Source of the DNA: CAZVNZ01 sp964628515
GTDB taxonomy: Bacteria; Bacillota; Clostridia; Christensenellales; Christensenellaceae
Assembly (NCBI GenBank): GCA_964628515.1
Contig: CAZVNZ010000010.1
Span: 1-64,000, forward strand
Direction: 5' to 3'
DNA: 64,000 nucleotides
This document shows, one piece after another, positions 1 through 8,502 of this stretch. Under the pieces are notes generated by a model, which searched no databases, had not been told where the DNA came from, and saw only the letters and a program-made list of their open reading frames with translations. The position numbers and the translations under genes were made by a program. Each line of letters starts with the position of its first letter. Position 1 is the stretch's first letter.

Positions 1-1
1 C

Positions 2-488
2 TATGGTTATTTTTATTCTACCATAGAAGGATTATTTACAGAAACTTTTTCACAGGTTCATGAGTGATGATAAAATCATAAGCAAATATCACGGTTTATC
101 AAGGATTGAAGATTCCTTTAGAATTACAAAATCCGATCTTGAGGGCAGACCTGTTTTTGTTCGTACTCCTCAACACATAAATGCTCATTTTTTAACTTGT
201 TTTATCGCCTTAACTATGATTCGAATTATTCAACTTAAAGTACTTACATTTCAAGAAAAACATACAAACAATACCGAAAAATGGGAAAGTGGTTTATCCG
301 CAAAAAGAATACAAAAGGCACTTTTAAGCTGGAAAGCGGACTTGCTCCATAGTGGGTATTATCGCACTACGCAGCCAACCGAAGATTTGAAATTAATATT
401 AGATGCATTAAAAATCGATGCTAATTTAGCATTACCTACAGTTAAAGAGCTACACAATTTAAAATATTCTATAGATCATGCTTTTTGA
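2..488 (+). pseudogene. C-terminal remnant of an IS1634/IS4-type transposase
   Basis: The open frame from 60 to 488 encodes 142 residues that match the end of IS1634-type (IS4 superfamily, DDE) transposases. The segment 'YHGLSRIEDSFRITKSDLE' holds the typical Y..R..E..K signature, followed by 'HFLTCFIAL'. Family members are several times longer. The frame is closed by a TAG at 24-26, while the alternative frame from position 2 reads plausible transposase-like residues (GYFYS) and then stops at 65-67. This suggests a frameshift around 50-62, so the gene is probably decayed. The window edge hides the rest, so a programmed frameshift or an intact upstream part cannot be excluded. The identity is fairly sure; the broken state is inference. 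No terminal inverted repeat was recognised after 488. Confidence 0.7.
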
Positions 489-533
489 CACCCTACCTTT
501 TTATATCTCTTAAAATCGCTGTATCCCTTTACA

Positions 534-557
534 CGCAACGCTTTGCGCTGTTTTTTT
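534..557 (+). terminator. Weak candidate rho-independent terminator
   Basis: CGCAA (534-538) pairs with TTGCG (543-547) across a 4-nt loop, and a run of seven T follows shortly after. The stem is only 5 bp, so this is a weak call. It would end transcription from the transposase remnant. Confidence 0.4.
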
Positions 558-706
558 CTAAAACTCGGGTTATATCACACATTTAAAGTCAAAAAAAGAA
601 AAACATAAAAAGCGCAAAAAATTGAAGCACTAAAAAGTCACATCTTTTTTTGGGAAAATTATAAAAATATCTAAAAAAAGTTGCACATCTGTTGCACTCC
701 TTAATG

Positions 707-739
707 TATAATGTGTTTATGAACAATGTGTAAACACAT
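707..739 (+). promoter_or_regulatory. -10 box with a 9-bp inverted repeat (candidate operator)
   Basis: A consensus TATAAT lies at 707-712. A perfect inverted repeat, ATGTGTTTA at 711-719 and TAAACACAT at 731-739, starts inside the -10 box. Half-site centres are 20 bp apart, about two helical turns, as expected for a dimeric repressor. TTGCAC occurs at 681-686 and 692-697, but neither gives 17-bp spacing, so the -35 is uncertain. The regulator is unknown. Confidence 0.5.
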
Positions 740-810
740 AAAATCTTTTAAATAATTATTCAAAGTACATATTATAGTTATTTAATTGTTTGGAGGGAAT
801 ATTTGTAATT

Positions 811-3800
811 ATGAAAATTAAGTATGTAAAAAAATTTGTTTCGTTGGTACTTGCCACGCTAATTATTTTTAGTGTGTTTGGCACTACCGCTCTTGCTCAA
901 AGTGAGTTGCCCGTTTTAGACGGAACAACAAAGGAAGCAGTGGGGGAACGGCAAATAGACGAGCGCAGTATAACGGACACAGAAAACAAAGAAATTACGG
1001 AAACGGACGAGGATAAGCAACCTCTAAATCCTGTTTCTATTACGGAGGAAGCACAAAACAACGAGGGCGCAAACAACGTTGCCCTGCAAGGCAATTTTTC
1101 CGGACACATTTTAAGCGAAAGCGCAACCCCCGTGCAAGGTGCGACGGTAAAGCTGACCCAAAAAGGCACAAACGGCGAGGTTATAGCCCAAACAACTTCC
1201 GCCGCAAACGGTGTTTATGCCTTCAACATCACAGATGAAAACGTTTACGGCATACTTAATATTGTGGTGGAGCATAACGGCAAAAAAGCAACCCAAAGTA
1301 TAATCGCACAAAAAAACACACCTATAATTACAGACGTAATTTTCCCCGACGGTAACAGAAATTCTACAATTACCTTACCGGGAATTATAAACGCAGGCGC
1401 TCTGAATTTAGAGGGTATGTACACAGCGGAAGATAAGGAAAAGGCAAAGCAACAGGGGGTTACCATGGCTTTGGATTTTTCCGCAAAAGAGACGGAAGTA
1501 CCCAAAGAAACACAGGACAGCATTAACGCTTTGCTAATAAGAAATCAAGAAGTCGGTATGTATACAGAGGTTAAGCTTACAAAAACTACCCAAGAGGAAA
1601 TGGGTCTGTCAATGCACCCACCTGCAAATACCAAATTAAGTTTGGCAATAAACATACCAAGCGGTATGCTTAATAAAGACAAATATTTTATTATACGTTT
1701 TGCGGACAACCAAGCGGAAATTATAGACTCCACCTACGACGAGGAAATCCGCAGTTTAGTTTTTGAGACGGATAAAACGGGTATATTTGCCTTATGCTAC
1801 GAAAGCACGGTAATGTGGGGCAAATTTAAGTGGCCGGCAGCGGAAAAAGATGCGGAAGAAACCTTTTGCTACACGGACGAATTTTTTGCAAAACCTTCAA
1901 CCAATTACAACCCAAGCCTGTCTACCACCTCTTTAAGTTTTGCTATGGCATCTTTTGGGGCGCAGGATATTTTCGAGAACGGCAAGAAAAACTACGCAAA
2001 ACAAAGCCAAAACGCACAAGCATTTCTAACGGACATAGGCTTTAGAGATGTTGCAATCAACAAAGATTTCGAGACAAAACCAAGTACAGATACAATAGGA
2101 GTAGTTGTGGCTCGTAAAGATATTAAGCAGGGTGATGATAGCATAACACCCGTGCTGGCGGTTGGACTTAGGGGGGCAAACTACGAAAGGGAGTGGGCTG
2201 GCAACGTAACAATGGGGACGACAGGAAACCATAAAGGTTTTGATACAGCGTCCAACAAGGTTGTGGAGTTTTTGCAAAGCTATGTGGCTTCTCATCCCGA
2301 TTTACAAGGCAAAGAAGTTAAACTTTGGATAGTAGGTTACAGCAGAGCGGCGGCAACGGCTTGTCTTACGGCGGCAAAGTTAGACGACAACCCTCAAATA
2401 ACAGGCACAACCATAAACAGAGACAACATTTACGCCTACACCTTTGAAACCCCAAGGGGCGGAGAAAACGCTAAAAACGGCCCTCTTTACGATAATATTT
2501 TTAATATAGTAAATCCTAACGATTACGTAACCAAAGTTGCTCCGGGCTTACTGGGCTTTGGCTACTATGGTAAAACGGTATTTTTGCCGGCTAAGGAAAC
2601 CACGGAAAACTACGAGACATACAAGACTAAAATGTTAGAGCGTTACAGAATTACCGAAGGTATGGGCAACTACGAGGTGGACAGCTTTGTACCGTACTAT
2701 TGGAAATGGTGGGGCTTGTACTTTGCGGAATATAAAGAAGAAACCCACCAAATGAGTATTTACTTCAATACCTTTGTGGACGATTTCTCCAAAAACTTTG
2801 CAAAAGACAGAACAACATATGTGGCAGATTACGAAGAACCTCTAAGAAACGTAATGGTGCTTGTCCACGGTTTAAGCGATTACAACATTGGTTTTTGGGA
2901 ATTTGTCTTTGGATTGGGTGGAAGTGTATTTAACAACTTCTTTAAATACTTTGGGCATATTTTCTCTAAAGGGATACCCTACACCGTTTCGGAAGTTATT
3001 GCAGACACCCTAACAAAGCTAAATATTAAGCTAAGCCCTAAAGAAATTGAAGATTTAGGTATAAATATTTCCTATTTGGTGGCAAAAATGGCAATAGGCA
3101 AAACCGGTAAGGTAAACGAAATTGCATCTATGTACAAAAATCAAAACGGGCTTTTGCAGGTGCATATGCCAAACTTAGCAAAAGCATGGTTGGAAAGTAT
3201 GGATGTTAATTATCTGTACCAAAATGCAGATGCCACAAGTTTAGCGGATATTGCTTTACGTGAGGGCGATTTAAACGTGCTAAACAGCGGAGAATACCGC
3301 ACCGTAAGAATTGCGGGTTTAGACAACCTTAATGTGGATATTGACGGCACCAAACACAATTTATTTGCAAATAAAGCGGAGGTGGATCAAAACATTATAG
3401 AAACCCACACATCACCCTCGGGGGAAATGGTGATATACGTGCCTGCCGATTGCAGTCTTAGAATTAATGGAGATGCAGATAAAGAGGGTAGCTTTATGTA
3501 TTCTGTGGAAGAATACAGTAATGCGCTTGGCTATGCAAAACGTATTAATTATTACGTGGGTACAACCACTAAAGATGGAGAGTTTAGTGCACAAATACCC
3601 GAGTTTTCGATGCAGGAGCATAAGGACGGCATAATAAACGGTAGCAGTTACGAATATTCAATAACAGATGCAAATAATATAGATATTACCTATTCTGAAA
3701 ACGAAAGCTACACAGGTGAGCAACTAATAAGCGCTCTTAGAGAAATTGAAATTAATGCAGACAATACCATGGGTGCGGTAACAGGCTTTGGCGGTTACTC

Positions 3801-4125
3801 CGAAGGCAGATACGCATATCTTACCGCAAACGCCTTAGAGGGCTTTGAGTTTGAAGGCTGGTTTGACGAGGGTGGCAACCTCCTTTCCAAAGAAACGGAT
3901 TATAGCCTGCTTATACAGGAAAGCACGCCGTCAAAGGTGGTGCTAAATGCTAAATTTAAGGCAAAAACCGCCATAGGCGGTGGCGGTGGTGGCGGTGCTA
4001 CTCAAACCACAGTAGGAGCACCTAAAACTGCGGACAGTCAAGACATTTATATGTGGATTGTGATAGCCTTAATTGCCGGATGTGCTGTGTTTTTTGCATT
4101 AAACTACCGCAGATTCAAAAAATAA
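811..4125 (+). CDS. Secreted, possibly sortase-anchored lipase-like surface protein
   Basis: The product is a large exported protein of about 1104 residues. A signal peptide (MKIKYVKKFVSLVLATLII..., cleavage after ALA about residue 28) is followed by a carboxypeptidase-regulatory-like beta domain (around residues 95-170, 'GATVKLTQKG'). Next is an alpha/beta-hydrolase region of the class 3 lipase kind, with the serine elbow GYSRA in 'LWIVGYSRAAATACL' (nt 2325-2370). Near the C-terminus an InlB-type repeat is visible ('GFEFEGWFDEGG'). A Gly linker, the motif APKTAD, a hydrophobic helix and RRFKK complete a wall-sorting-like tail, with Ala where LPXTG has Gly. I chose ATG 811 because GGAGGG at 792-797 precedes it; the longer frame begins with a TTG overlapping that site. 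The substrate is unknown, and the Asp/His of the triad were not assigned. Confidence 0.8.
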   Translation: MKIKYVKKFVSLVLATLIIFSVFGTTALAQSELPVLDGTTKEAVGERQIDERSITDTENKEITETDEDKQPLNPVSITEEAQNNEGANNVALQGNFSGHILSESATPVQGATVKLTQKGTNGEVIAQTTSAANGVYAFNITDENVYGILNIVVEHNGKKATQSIIAQKNTPIITDVIFPDGNRNSTITLPGIINAGALNLEGMYTAEDKEKAKQQGVTMALDFSAKETEVPKETQDSINALLIRNQEVGMYTEVKLTKTTQEEMGLSMHPPANTKLSLAINIPSGMLNKDKYFIIRFADNQAEIIDSTYDEEIRSLVFETDKTGIFALCYESTVMWGKFKWPAAEKDAEETFCYTDEFFAKPSTNYNPSLSTTSLSFAMASFGAQDIFENGKKNYAKQSQNAQAFLTDIGFRDVAINKDFETKPSTDTIGVVVARKDIKQGDDSITPVLAVGLRGANYEREWAGNVTMGTTGNHKGFDTASNKVVEFLQSYVASHPDLQGKEVKLWIVGYSRAAATACLTAAKLDDNPQITGTTINRDNIYAYTFETPRGGENAKNGPLYDNIFNIVNPNDYVTKVAPGLLGFGYYGKTVFLPAKETTENYETYKTKMLERYRITEGMGNYEVDSFVPYYWKWWGLYFAEYKEETHQMSIYFNTFVDDFSKNFAKDRTTYVADYEEPLRNVMVLVHGLSDYNIGFWEFVFGLGGSVFNNFFKYFGHIFSKGIPYTVSEVIADTLTKLNIKLSPKEIEDLGINISYLVAKMAIGKTGKVNEIASMYKNQNGLLQVHMPNLAKAWLESMDVNYLYQNADATSLADIALREGDLNVLNSGEYRTVRIAGLDNLNVDIDGTKHNLFANKAEVDQNIIETHTSPSGEMVIYVPADCSLRINGDADKEGSFMYSVEEYSNALGYAKRINYYVGTTTKDGEFSAQIPEFSMQEHKDGIINGSSYEYSITDANNIDITYSENESYTGEQLISALREIEINADNTMGAVTGFGGYSEGRYAYLTANALEGFEFEGWFDEGGNLLSKETDYSLLIQESTPSKVVLNAKFKAKTAIGGGGGGGATQTTVGAPKTADSQDIYMWIVIALIAGCAVFFALNYRRFKK

Positions 4126-4172
4126 GGGTTTGCGTTAAAAATTACAGAAAAATAAATTATTAAACTATAAAA

Positions 4173-5183
4173 TCATAGCTGACGCACGGAGTCTCGGATA
4201 ATCAGTTTATCCGACTCCACGGTTATGCCAAGTGGGTGCTCGCCTCCAATTTTCTGCATTAATAATTGCATGGCAAGAGCACCCATTTTTACAGGCTCTA
4301 TGCGCACGGTGGTAAGGGCAGGCTCTATGTAGCCGGAAAGCAAAATGTCGTCTATGCCTATAAAGGAAATATCCTCAGGGACTTTATAGCCGTTGGCTTT
4401 TGCACATTTTATTGCGCCTATGGCATAAATATCGCCGGCGCAAAATACTGCGGTGGGCAGCGCCTTGCTGTCAAGTATTTTTTGCATACACAAATATGCG
4501 TCCTTCTCGTCCGTGGCGGTGTTTTGAATCCATGCGGAAGGTAGCTCTGTATTTAGCTTATCTATTGCACTTTTAAAGCCATTAAAGGTTTGCAAATAAT
4601 ACTCCGGCAGATAACAAGAGCCTATAAAGGCAATTTTTTTATGCCCATTTTGCGTTAAATAAGAGGTAGCCACATAAGAAGCAAGCTCGGAGTCCGCATT
4701 CACATATGTGAATTTTTTTTCTTTAGAATGACAATCAAGCACAACATATGGCACATTTAGCCTTTCTATTTCTTTTAGCAATGCAAAATCCGTATCTTGA
4801 AAAAATATTATGCCGTCCGTATCGTTGGAATTAATACTGCTTAGTAAGGATTGCCACCACTTAGGGCTGTCTCCCACTTCCGTAAATACAACGTTGTAGT
4901 TAAACTCCTTACTTTTTTCAAGCACCCCTTTTGCGGCTTCAAAATAAAATAAATTGGAAAAGGGGGAGGAGGTTTGCTTGGTTGCCATAGTTATATTAAA
5001 GCTCTTTTTAAAGAAAAGACGTCTGGAATTCATATCCGGAGTAAAGTTTGTACGGCGTATAACCTCTTTAATTTTCTCCCGAGTTTTTAGGCTTACACCT
5101 TCTTTATTATTTAGCACAAATGATACTGCCGAGGGGGAAACACCTGCCATTTTTGCAATTTCCCGTATAGTTAGTTTTTTCAT
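4173..5183 (-). CDS. LacI-family transcriptional repressor
   Basis: This 336-residue protein has the LacI architecture. The N-terminal HTH and hinge are 'LTIREIAKMAGVSPSAVSFV' with 'LNNKEGVSLKTREKI', followed by a periplasmic-binding-protein-like sugar-sensing domain ('DGIIFFQDTD', 'HKKIAFIGSC', 'DISFIGIDDI'). The start at 5183 is set by AAGGAG six bases upstream and by the usual LacI N-terminus; the longest frame would add 29 atypical residues. It is transcribed away from the isomerase-like gene at 5417. AAACSGTTT-type operator cores lie in both promoters (5202-5210 and 5305-5313), so autoregulation and control of the neighbour are likely. The effector sugar is not known; a mannose-related sugar is an inference from context. 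Confidence 0.93.
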   Translation of the reverse strand: MKKLTIREIAKMAGVSPSAVSFVLNNKEGVSLKTREKIKEVIRRTNFTPDMNSRRLFFKKSFNITMATKQTSSPFSNLFYFEAAKGVLEKSKEFNYNVVFTEVGDSPKWWQSLLSSINSNDTDGIIFFQDTDFALLKEIERLNVPYVVLDCHSKEKKFTYVNADSELASYVATSYLTQNGHKKIAFIGSCYLPEYYLQTFNGFKSAIDKLNTELPSAWIQNTATDEKDAYLCMQKILDSKALPTAVFCAGDIYAIGAIKCAKANGYKVPEDISFIGIDDILLSGYIEPALTTVRIEPVKMGALAMQLLMQKIGGEHPLGITVESDKLIIRDSVRQL

Positions 5184-5201
5184 AATGCTCCTTTTAATTA
5201 T

Positions 5202-5210
5202 AAACCGTTT
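5202..5210 (-). promoter_or_regulatory. LacI-type operator core upstream of the repressor gene
   Basis: AAACCGTTT here is the reverse complement of the AAACGGTTT core at 5305-5313. It lies about 20 bp before the repressor start codon and 103 bp (about ten helical turns) from the other core, compatible with autorepression or looping. Confidence 0.55.
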
Positions 5211-5263
5211 GATATATATTTTATTATAATACAAATACTTAATATAATCAATATTATTTATGC

Positions 5264-5292
5264 TTGACAAACAAATAAAGGGGTGCTATAAT
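5264..5292 (+). promoter_or_regulatory. Consensus sigma-A promoter of the isomerase-like gene
   Basis: TTGACA at 5264-5269 is followed by a 17-bp spacer and TATAAT at 5287-5292. TGC directly before the -10 makes it an extended -10 as well. The expected start is near 5299, inside or next to the operator at 5301-5316. Confidence 0.88.
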
Positions 5293-5300
5293 TGCAATTA

Positions 5301-5316
5301 ACTAAAACGGTTTAGT
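5301..5316 (+). promoter_or_regulatory. LacI-type operator on the transcription start
   Basis: ACTAAAACGGTTTAGT is a near-perfect 16-bp palindrome (mismatch only at the pair flanking the central CG), of the kind bound by LacI/GalR repressors. It lies just after the -10 box, where bound repressor would block initiation. Confidence 0.8.
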
Positions 5317-5416
5317 AAATTGTTTGGTAGGCAAAACAGTAGAACAATCGGCACAAAATCACTAATTAATAAGAAAAAACGGAAGTTTAAAATATAAACT
5401 TTAGGAGGAATAAAAA

Positions 5417-7225
5417 ATGCCATTATACGAAGGCAGACACAATGCGCAAAATTGTGTAAAGGTAAACGAGGAAACCAAAAACGCACTTATTACAGGCACA
5501 AATGAGGTAGTGGAAAAAATTGCGGATATTGCCCAAGCACCCAACTGCAAATTAGCATTAGACGGCTGGTACGGAGTGGATTTTTCATCCCTAATAAAGG
5601 ATTTGGAAAAAACCCTTAAAAACAGGGGCGTCAATGTGGAATTTGTAAGTATAAATTCCGTCTACAAAAGCAAAGACGAAATTTTAGAGTACAAACAAAA
5701 GTTTATTACCGACGATATTTCCTTCGGCTATGTAAACATGGATGGAGAAATTGCAGATATTATATGCACGGATAAATTAATATCACTTAAGGAAAAAATA
5801 AAAAGCGCAAAAAACATTGTGGTATACGGCTACGGAACGGCAATTCCGACGCTTTTTGACGCCTACACCACCACTATTTATTTGGACAAAACAAGGCAAC
5901 CGCTACTGTGGCAAATGTGGGATGGCAACTTAATTCCCTTTGGAGAGGTGCAACCGAGGACGGACTATTTGTGGAAGGAATATTATTACTGCGATTACTA
6001 TTTGCTTCACTTTCAAAAGCATTTTTTAATTGAAAAGATGGACTGGTACGTAGAGGCGATAGATTACTCGGATTTTAAAATGTTACCCAAAACCGCCTAC
6101 AACGAAATTGTTAAGGAAATGCTAAAATATCCCGTAAAGGAAGTGGAAATTTACCAACCGGGGCCGTGGGGCGCTTACAGATATAAGGATTTTTGGGATA
6201 TTCCCGGGCTTGAGTGCAATGCTTGGAACGAGCTTGCAGGCCCCGAACTTAGCATACTTATAGACATAGGTGCGCCAAAAATGCTAAACATTCCCTTTGT
6301 AAATTTAATGCAGTATCCAAAGGAGTTGGTGGGTAGCTATTTAGACAAAACCTACCCCCATTTGTTCCCCTTAGATGCCTGGTTGGACGACGGCTACTTC
6401 CCCAAAAAAACGCCTGCCGAGCGCACAAGTATGCCCATACACAACCACCCAAGCACAGATTATGTAAAAAAGCATTTTAACGAGCCTTTAGGCAGATACG
6501 AAACCTACTACATAGCGGAAGCCTACGAGGGCGCAAATACATGGATGGGTTTTTATAATGATGTTGATTTAGAGCAGTGGGAGGCAAAGTGCAGAGAGTC
6601 CAACAATCTTAAAGAGATTAGCGATTGGAAGGACTACATATGCAACTGGGACTCGGCGGTAGGTGATTTATATTTAATTCCACCGGGTACAGACCACGGG
6701 CACGGGGGCAACCAAATGGTATTGGAGTTAGATACCTGCCCCTCCATTGCAGGCACGGAATACTCCTTTTTCTCCTACGATTTTGCAAGAAATTCTTGGG
6801 ACGACAACACCAAAACCATGACGGCACCTCCACTAAAAATGCACTTAGACCACTCTTTTAACACGTCAAGATACAGAAGAGAGGATTATGTAAAGGCAAA
6901 ACTGCGTGCAAAGCCAAAGGTGGTGGAGTGGACAAAGGAATACTTTATAGAAAGGTACTCCTCCATAGACGAGATGCCCTTTGAAATAGAACGTATACAT
7001 TACTACAAAAAAGGGGAGTACAGCACGCAAGGCAAGTTTTGCCATATAATCACCTTAACGGAGGGGAAAACTGCGGTTATTTACTCTAAGAGCAATCCCG
7101 AGTATCGCACACAGATTAATCTGTTTCAAGCGGCGGTTATTCCCGCAAGTTTTGGAGAGTATATTATAGAGTCGGACGGCACGGGTAAAAACACAGCAAC
7201 CTTAGTGCGTTGGAAAAAGGGCTGA
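5417..7225 (+). CDS. Class I phosphomannose-isomerase-like cupin protein with a degenerate P-loop domain
   Basis: The C-terminal half resembles class I mannose-6-phosphate isomerases, which interconvert mannose-6-P and fructose-6-P. Around residues 419-450 it has 'IPPGTDHGHGG', 'MVLELD' and 'YSFFSYDFAR', matching the family's 'AGTVHAIG...LLEIQ...YRLYDW' segment. A preceding barrel strand 'ETYYIAEA' fits the other cupin half. At 602 residues it is much longer than ordinary enzymes (300-400). The N-terminal ~200 residues resemble a uridine-kinase-like P-loop fold in which the Walker A site has decayed (DGWYGVDFSSL at 49-59, no GKS/T). The start is fixed by AGGAGGA seven bases upstream. It is monocistronic, with its own LacI-regulated promoter and a terminator at 7278. 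A role in mannose catabolism fits the GH38 gene nearby, but the exact substrate is inferred. Confidence 0.8.
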   Translation: MPLYEGRHNAQNCVKVNEETKNALITGTNEVVEKIADIAQAPNCKLALDGWYGVDFSSLIKDLEKTLKNRGVNVEFVSINSVYKSKDEILEYKQKFITDDISFGYVNMDGEIADIICTDKLISLKEKIKSAKNIVVYGYGTAIPTLFDAYTTTIYLDKTRQPLLWQMWDGNLIPFGEVQPRTDYLWKEYYYCDYYLLHFQKHFLIEKMDWYVEAIDYSDFKMLPKTAYNEIVKEMLKYPVKEVEIYQPGPWGAYRYKDFWDIPGLECNAWNELAGPELSILIDIGAPKMLNIPFVNLMQYPKELVGSYLDKTYPHLFPLDAWLDDGYFPKKTPAERTSMPIHNHPSTDYVKKHFNEPLGRYETYYIAEAYEGANTWMGFYNDVDLEQWEAKCRESNNLKEISDWKDYICNWDSAVGDLYLIPPGTDHGHGGNQMVLELDTCPSIAGTEYSFFSYDFARNSWDDNTKTMTAPPLKMHLDHSFNTSRYRREDYVKAKLRAKPKVVEWTKEYFIERYSSIDEMPFEIERIHYYKKGEYSTQGKFCHIITLTEGKTAVIYSKSNPEYRTQINLFQAAVIPASFGEYIIESDGTGKNTATLVRWKKG

Positions 7226-7277
7226 AGTTTAGACTCTAATTAATTGACTAATTACTATTTATCTGCAACTTAATACT

Positions 7278-7308
7278 AAAAAACCCTCGCTTTTGGCGGG
7301 GGTTTTTT
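7278..7308 (+). terminator. Rho-independent terminator after the isomerase-like gene
   Basis: Six A plus CCCTCGC pair with GCGGGGG plus six T (7278-7290 with 7296-7308) around a 5-nt loop. This strong hairpin separates the isomerase gene from the next operon. Confidence 0.88.
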
Positions 7309-7377
7309 GGTGTGTTAAATTATAAAACAACACGAAGTATAAGAATATAATTATTGAAGTAATTGTACAATATTTGT

Positions 7378-7408
7378 AGTTGAAAAGGAAAATTTCAACT
7401 GCTACTAT
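7378..7408 (+). promoter_or_regulatory. Promoter of the mannosidase/URO-D operon with an inverted repeat
   Basis: TTGAAA (7380-7385), a 17-bp spacer and TACTAT (7403-7408) form a good promoter. The inverted repeat AGTTGAAA (7378-7385) / TTTCAACT (7393-7400) covers the -35 box and spacer, and a third AGTTGAAA lies at 7411-7418. It therefore looks like a regulator site. It does not match the LacI operator core, so another regulator is likely; the YesN-like protein at 17456 is one candidate. Confidence 0.65.
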
Positions 7409-7471
7409 AAAGTTGAAAAATAATGTACCAACAATTTATAAATAAAAATACTAAGATGGGAGAAAATGAAT

Positions 7472-8488
7472 ATGAAAGCCGGTTATGTACAACAACCTTT
7501 TAAATTTGAAGTAAGAGAAATCACCCTGCGCCCAATATTAGAAAACGAAATTGTGGTGGATGTAAAAGCCTGCGGTGTTTGCGGACACGATTTAATTATG
7601 GCGAGGTATGGTGCTACGCAAATGCAACAATTCGGTCATGAGATTTCGGGTGTGGTAAGCGAGGTGGGTACGCACGTAACCAATGTTGCCGTGGGGGATA
7701 AAGTGGTGCTTGAAAGCGGTACTTTTGACAGGTTTTCTGATAATTCCAGAAACGGACGTGTAGATTTAGACAACAAAGGCCCAAATTTTTGGGTAAAAGA
7801 TGAAGATAATATGGGTTTTGCGGAAAAACTAATAGTGCCTTGCGAATGTGCGGTTAAATTTGAAGGGCTTACCTTTGAGGAAACTTGTGTAATAGAGCCA
7901 CTCGGCGTCGCCTTAGACCTTGTTAAAACGGCAGACATTAAAATAATGAATGATGTACTTGTAATCGGGTTAGGGCCAATAGGCTTAATGGCTGCAAAAA
8001 TGGCAAAGGCAACAGGGGCAAGAAAGGTGTACGGTGCAGAGTTTTCAGCATCCACCGCACGTATAGGCCTCGCAAAAAAATGGGGCATAGACGAAATAAT
8101 TTTAACGGATAAAGAAAATATAGAGGATTACGCCTTTAGCAGAGGTATAGACAGAGTGCTTGTAACCGCACCGCCAAGTGTAATTCCTGCCGCCTGCAAG
8201 GTGTGCAATATGGGGGCGGTAATAGCCTTTTTAGGTATAGATTACGGCTCTACCGGATTTGTAACCATAGACACAACCTTTATACACGCAAACACAATGC
8301 AACTACGAGCATCAAACGCATCTCCGGCACTTTATTTTCCCGAGTGCATAGATATTATTAAATCGGGTATGGTAAGCACGAAGGAGTTAATTACCCATAA
8401 ATTTAAACTAAGCGAGCTTAATACAGCTATTAAAGCCTTTGATGATGATAAAGCAAAGGGTATAAAAGCTATTATGATTAACGAATAA
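7472..8488 (+). CDS. Zinc-type medium-chain alcohol/polyol dehydrogenase
   Basis: An NAD(P)-dependent MDR-family oxidoreductase of about 338 residues, nearest in appearance to sorbitol or threonine dehydrogenases. Catalytic-zinc motifs are present: Cys in 'CGVCGHD' and His-Glu in 'FGHEISGVV'. The Rossmann motif 'VIGLGPIGLMAA' follows. The usual four-cysteine structural-zinc loop is missing; that segment reads 'NSRNGRVDLDNKGPNFW'. ATG 7472 is preferred over ATG 7466 because GGGAG at 7458-7462 is nine bases from the former and only three from the latter. It is the first gene of the operon to 17423 and probably oxidises a sugar or sugar alcohol released by the pathway; the substrate is not evident. 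Confidence 0.88.
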   Translation: MKAGYVQQPFKFEVREITLRPILENEIVVDVKACGVCGHDLIMARYGATQMQQFGHEISGVVSEVGTHVTNVAVGDKVVLESGTFDRFSDNSRNGRVDLDNKGPNFWVKDEDNMGFAEKLIVPCECAVKFEGLTFEETCVIEPLGVALDLVKTADIKIMNDVLVIGLGPIGLMAAKMAKATGARKVYGAEFSASTARIGLAKKWGIDEIILTDKENIEDYAFSRGIDRVLVTAPPSVIPAACKVCNMGAVIAFLGIDYGSTGFVTIDTTFIHANTMQLRASNASPALYFPECIDIIKSGMVSTKELITHKFKLSELNTAIKAFDDDKAKGIKAIMINE

Positions 8489-8502
8489 GGGAGGGTAAAT
8501 AA

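Larger units (their letters stand above)
489..810. other. Intergenic region before the lipase-like wall protein
   Basis: This AT-rich stretch of 322 bases holds a possible small terminator hairpin (534-557) and the promoter/operator region of the next gene (707-739). I see no RNA gene and no convincing small ORF in the remainder. Confidence 0.5.

Noticed and set aside
897..1169. Antisense frames opposite the lipase-like, URO-D, flotillin and other genes
   Set aside because: They are shadows of strongly supported genes, without ribosome sites or recognisable domains.
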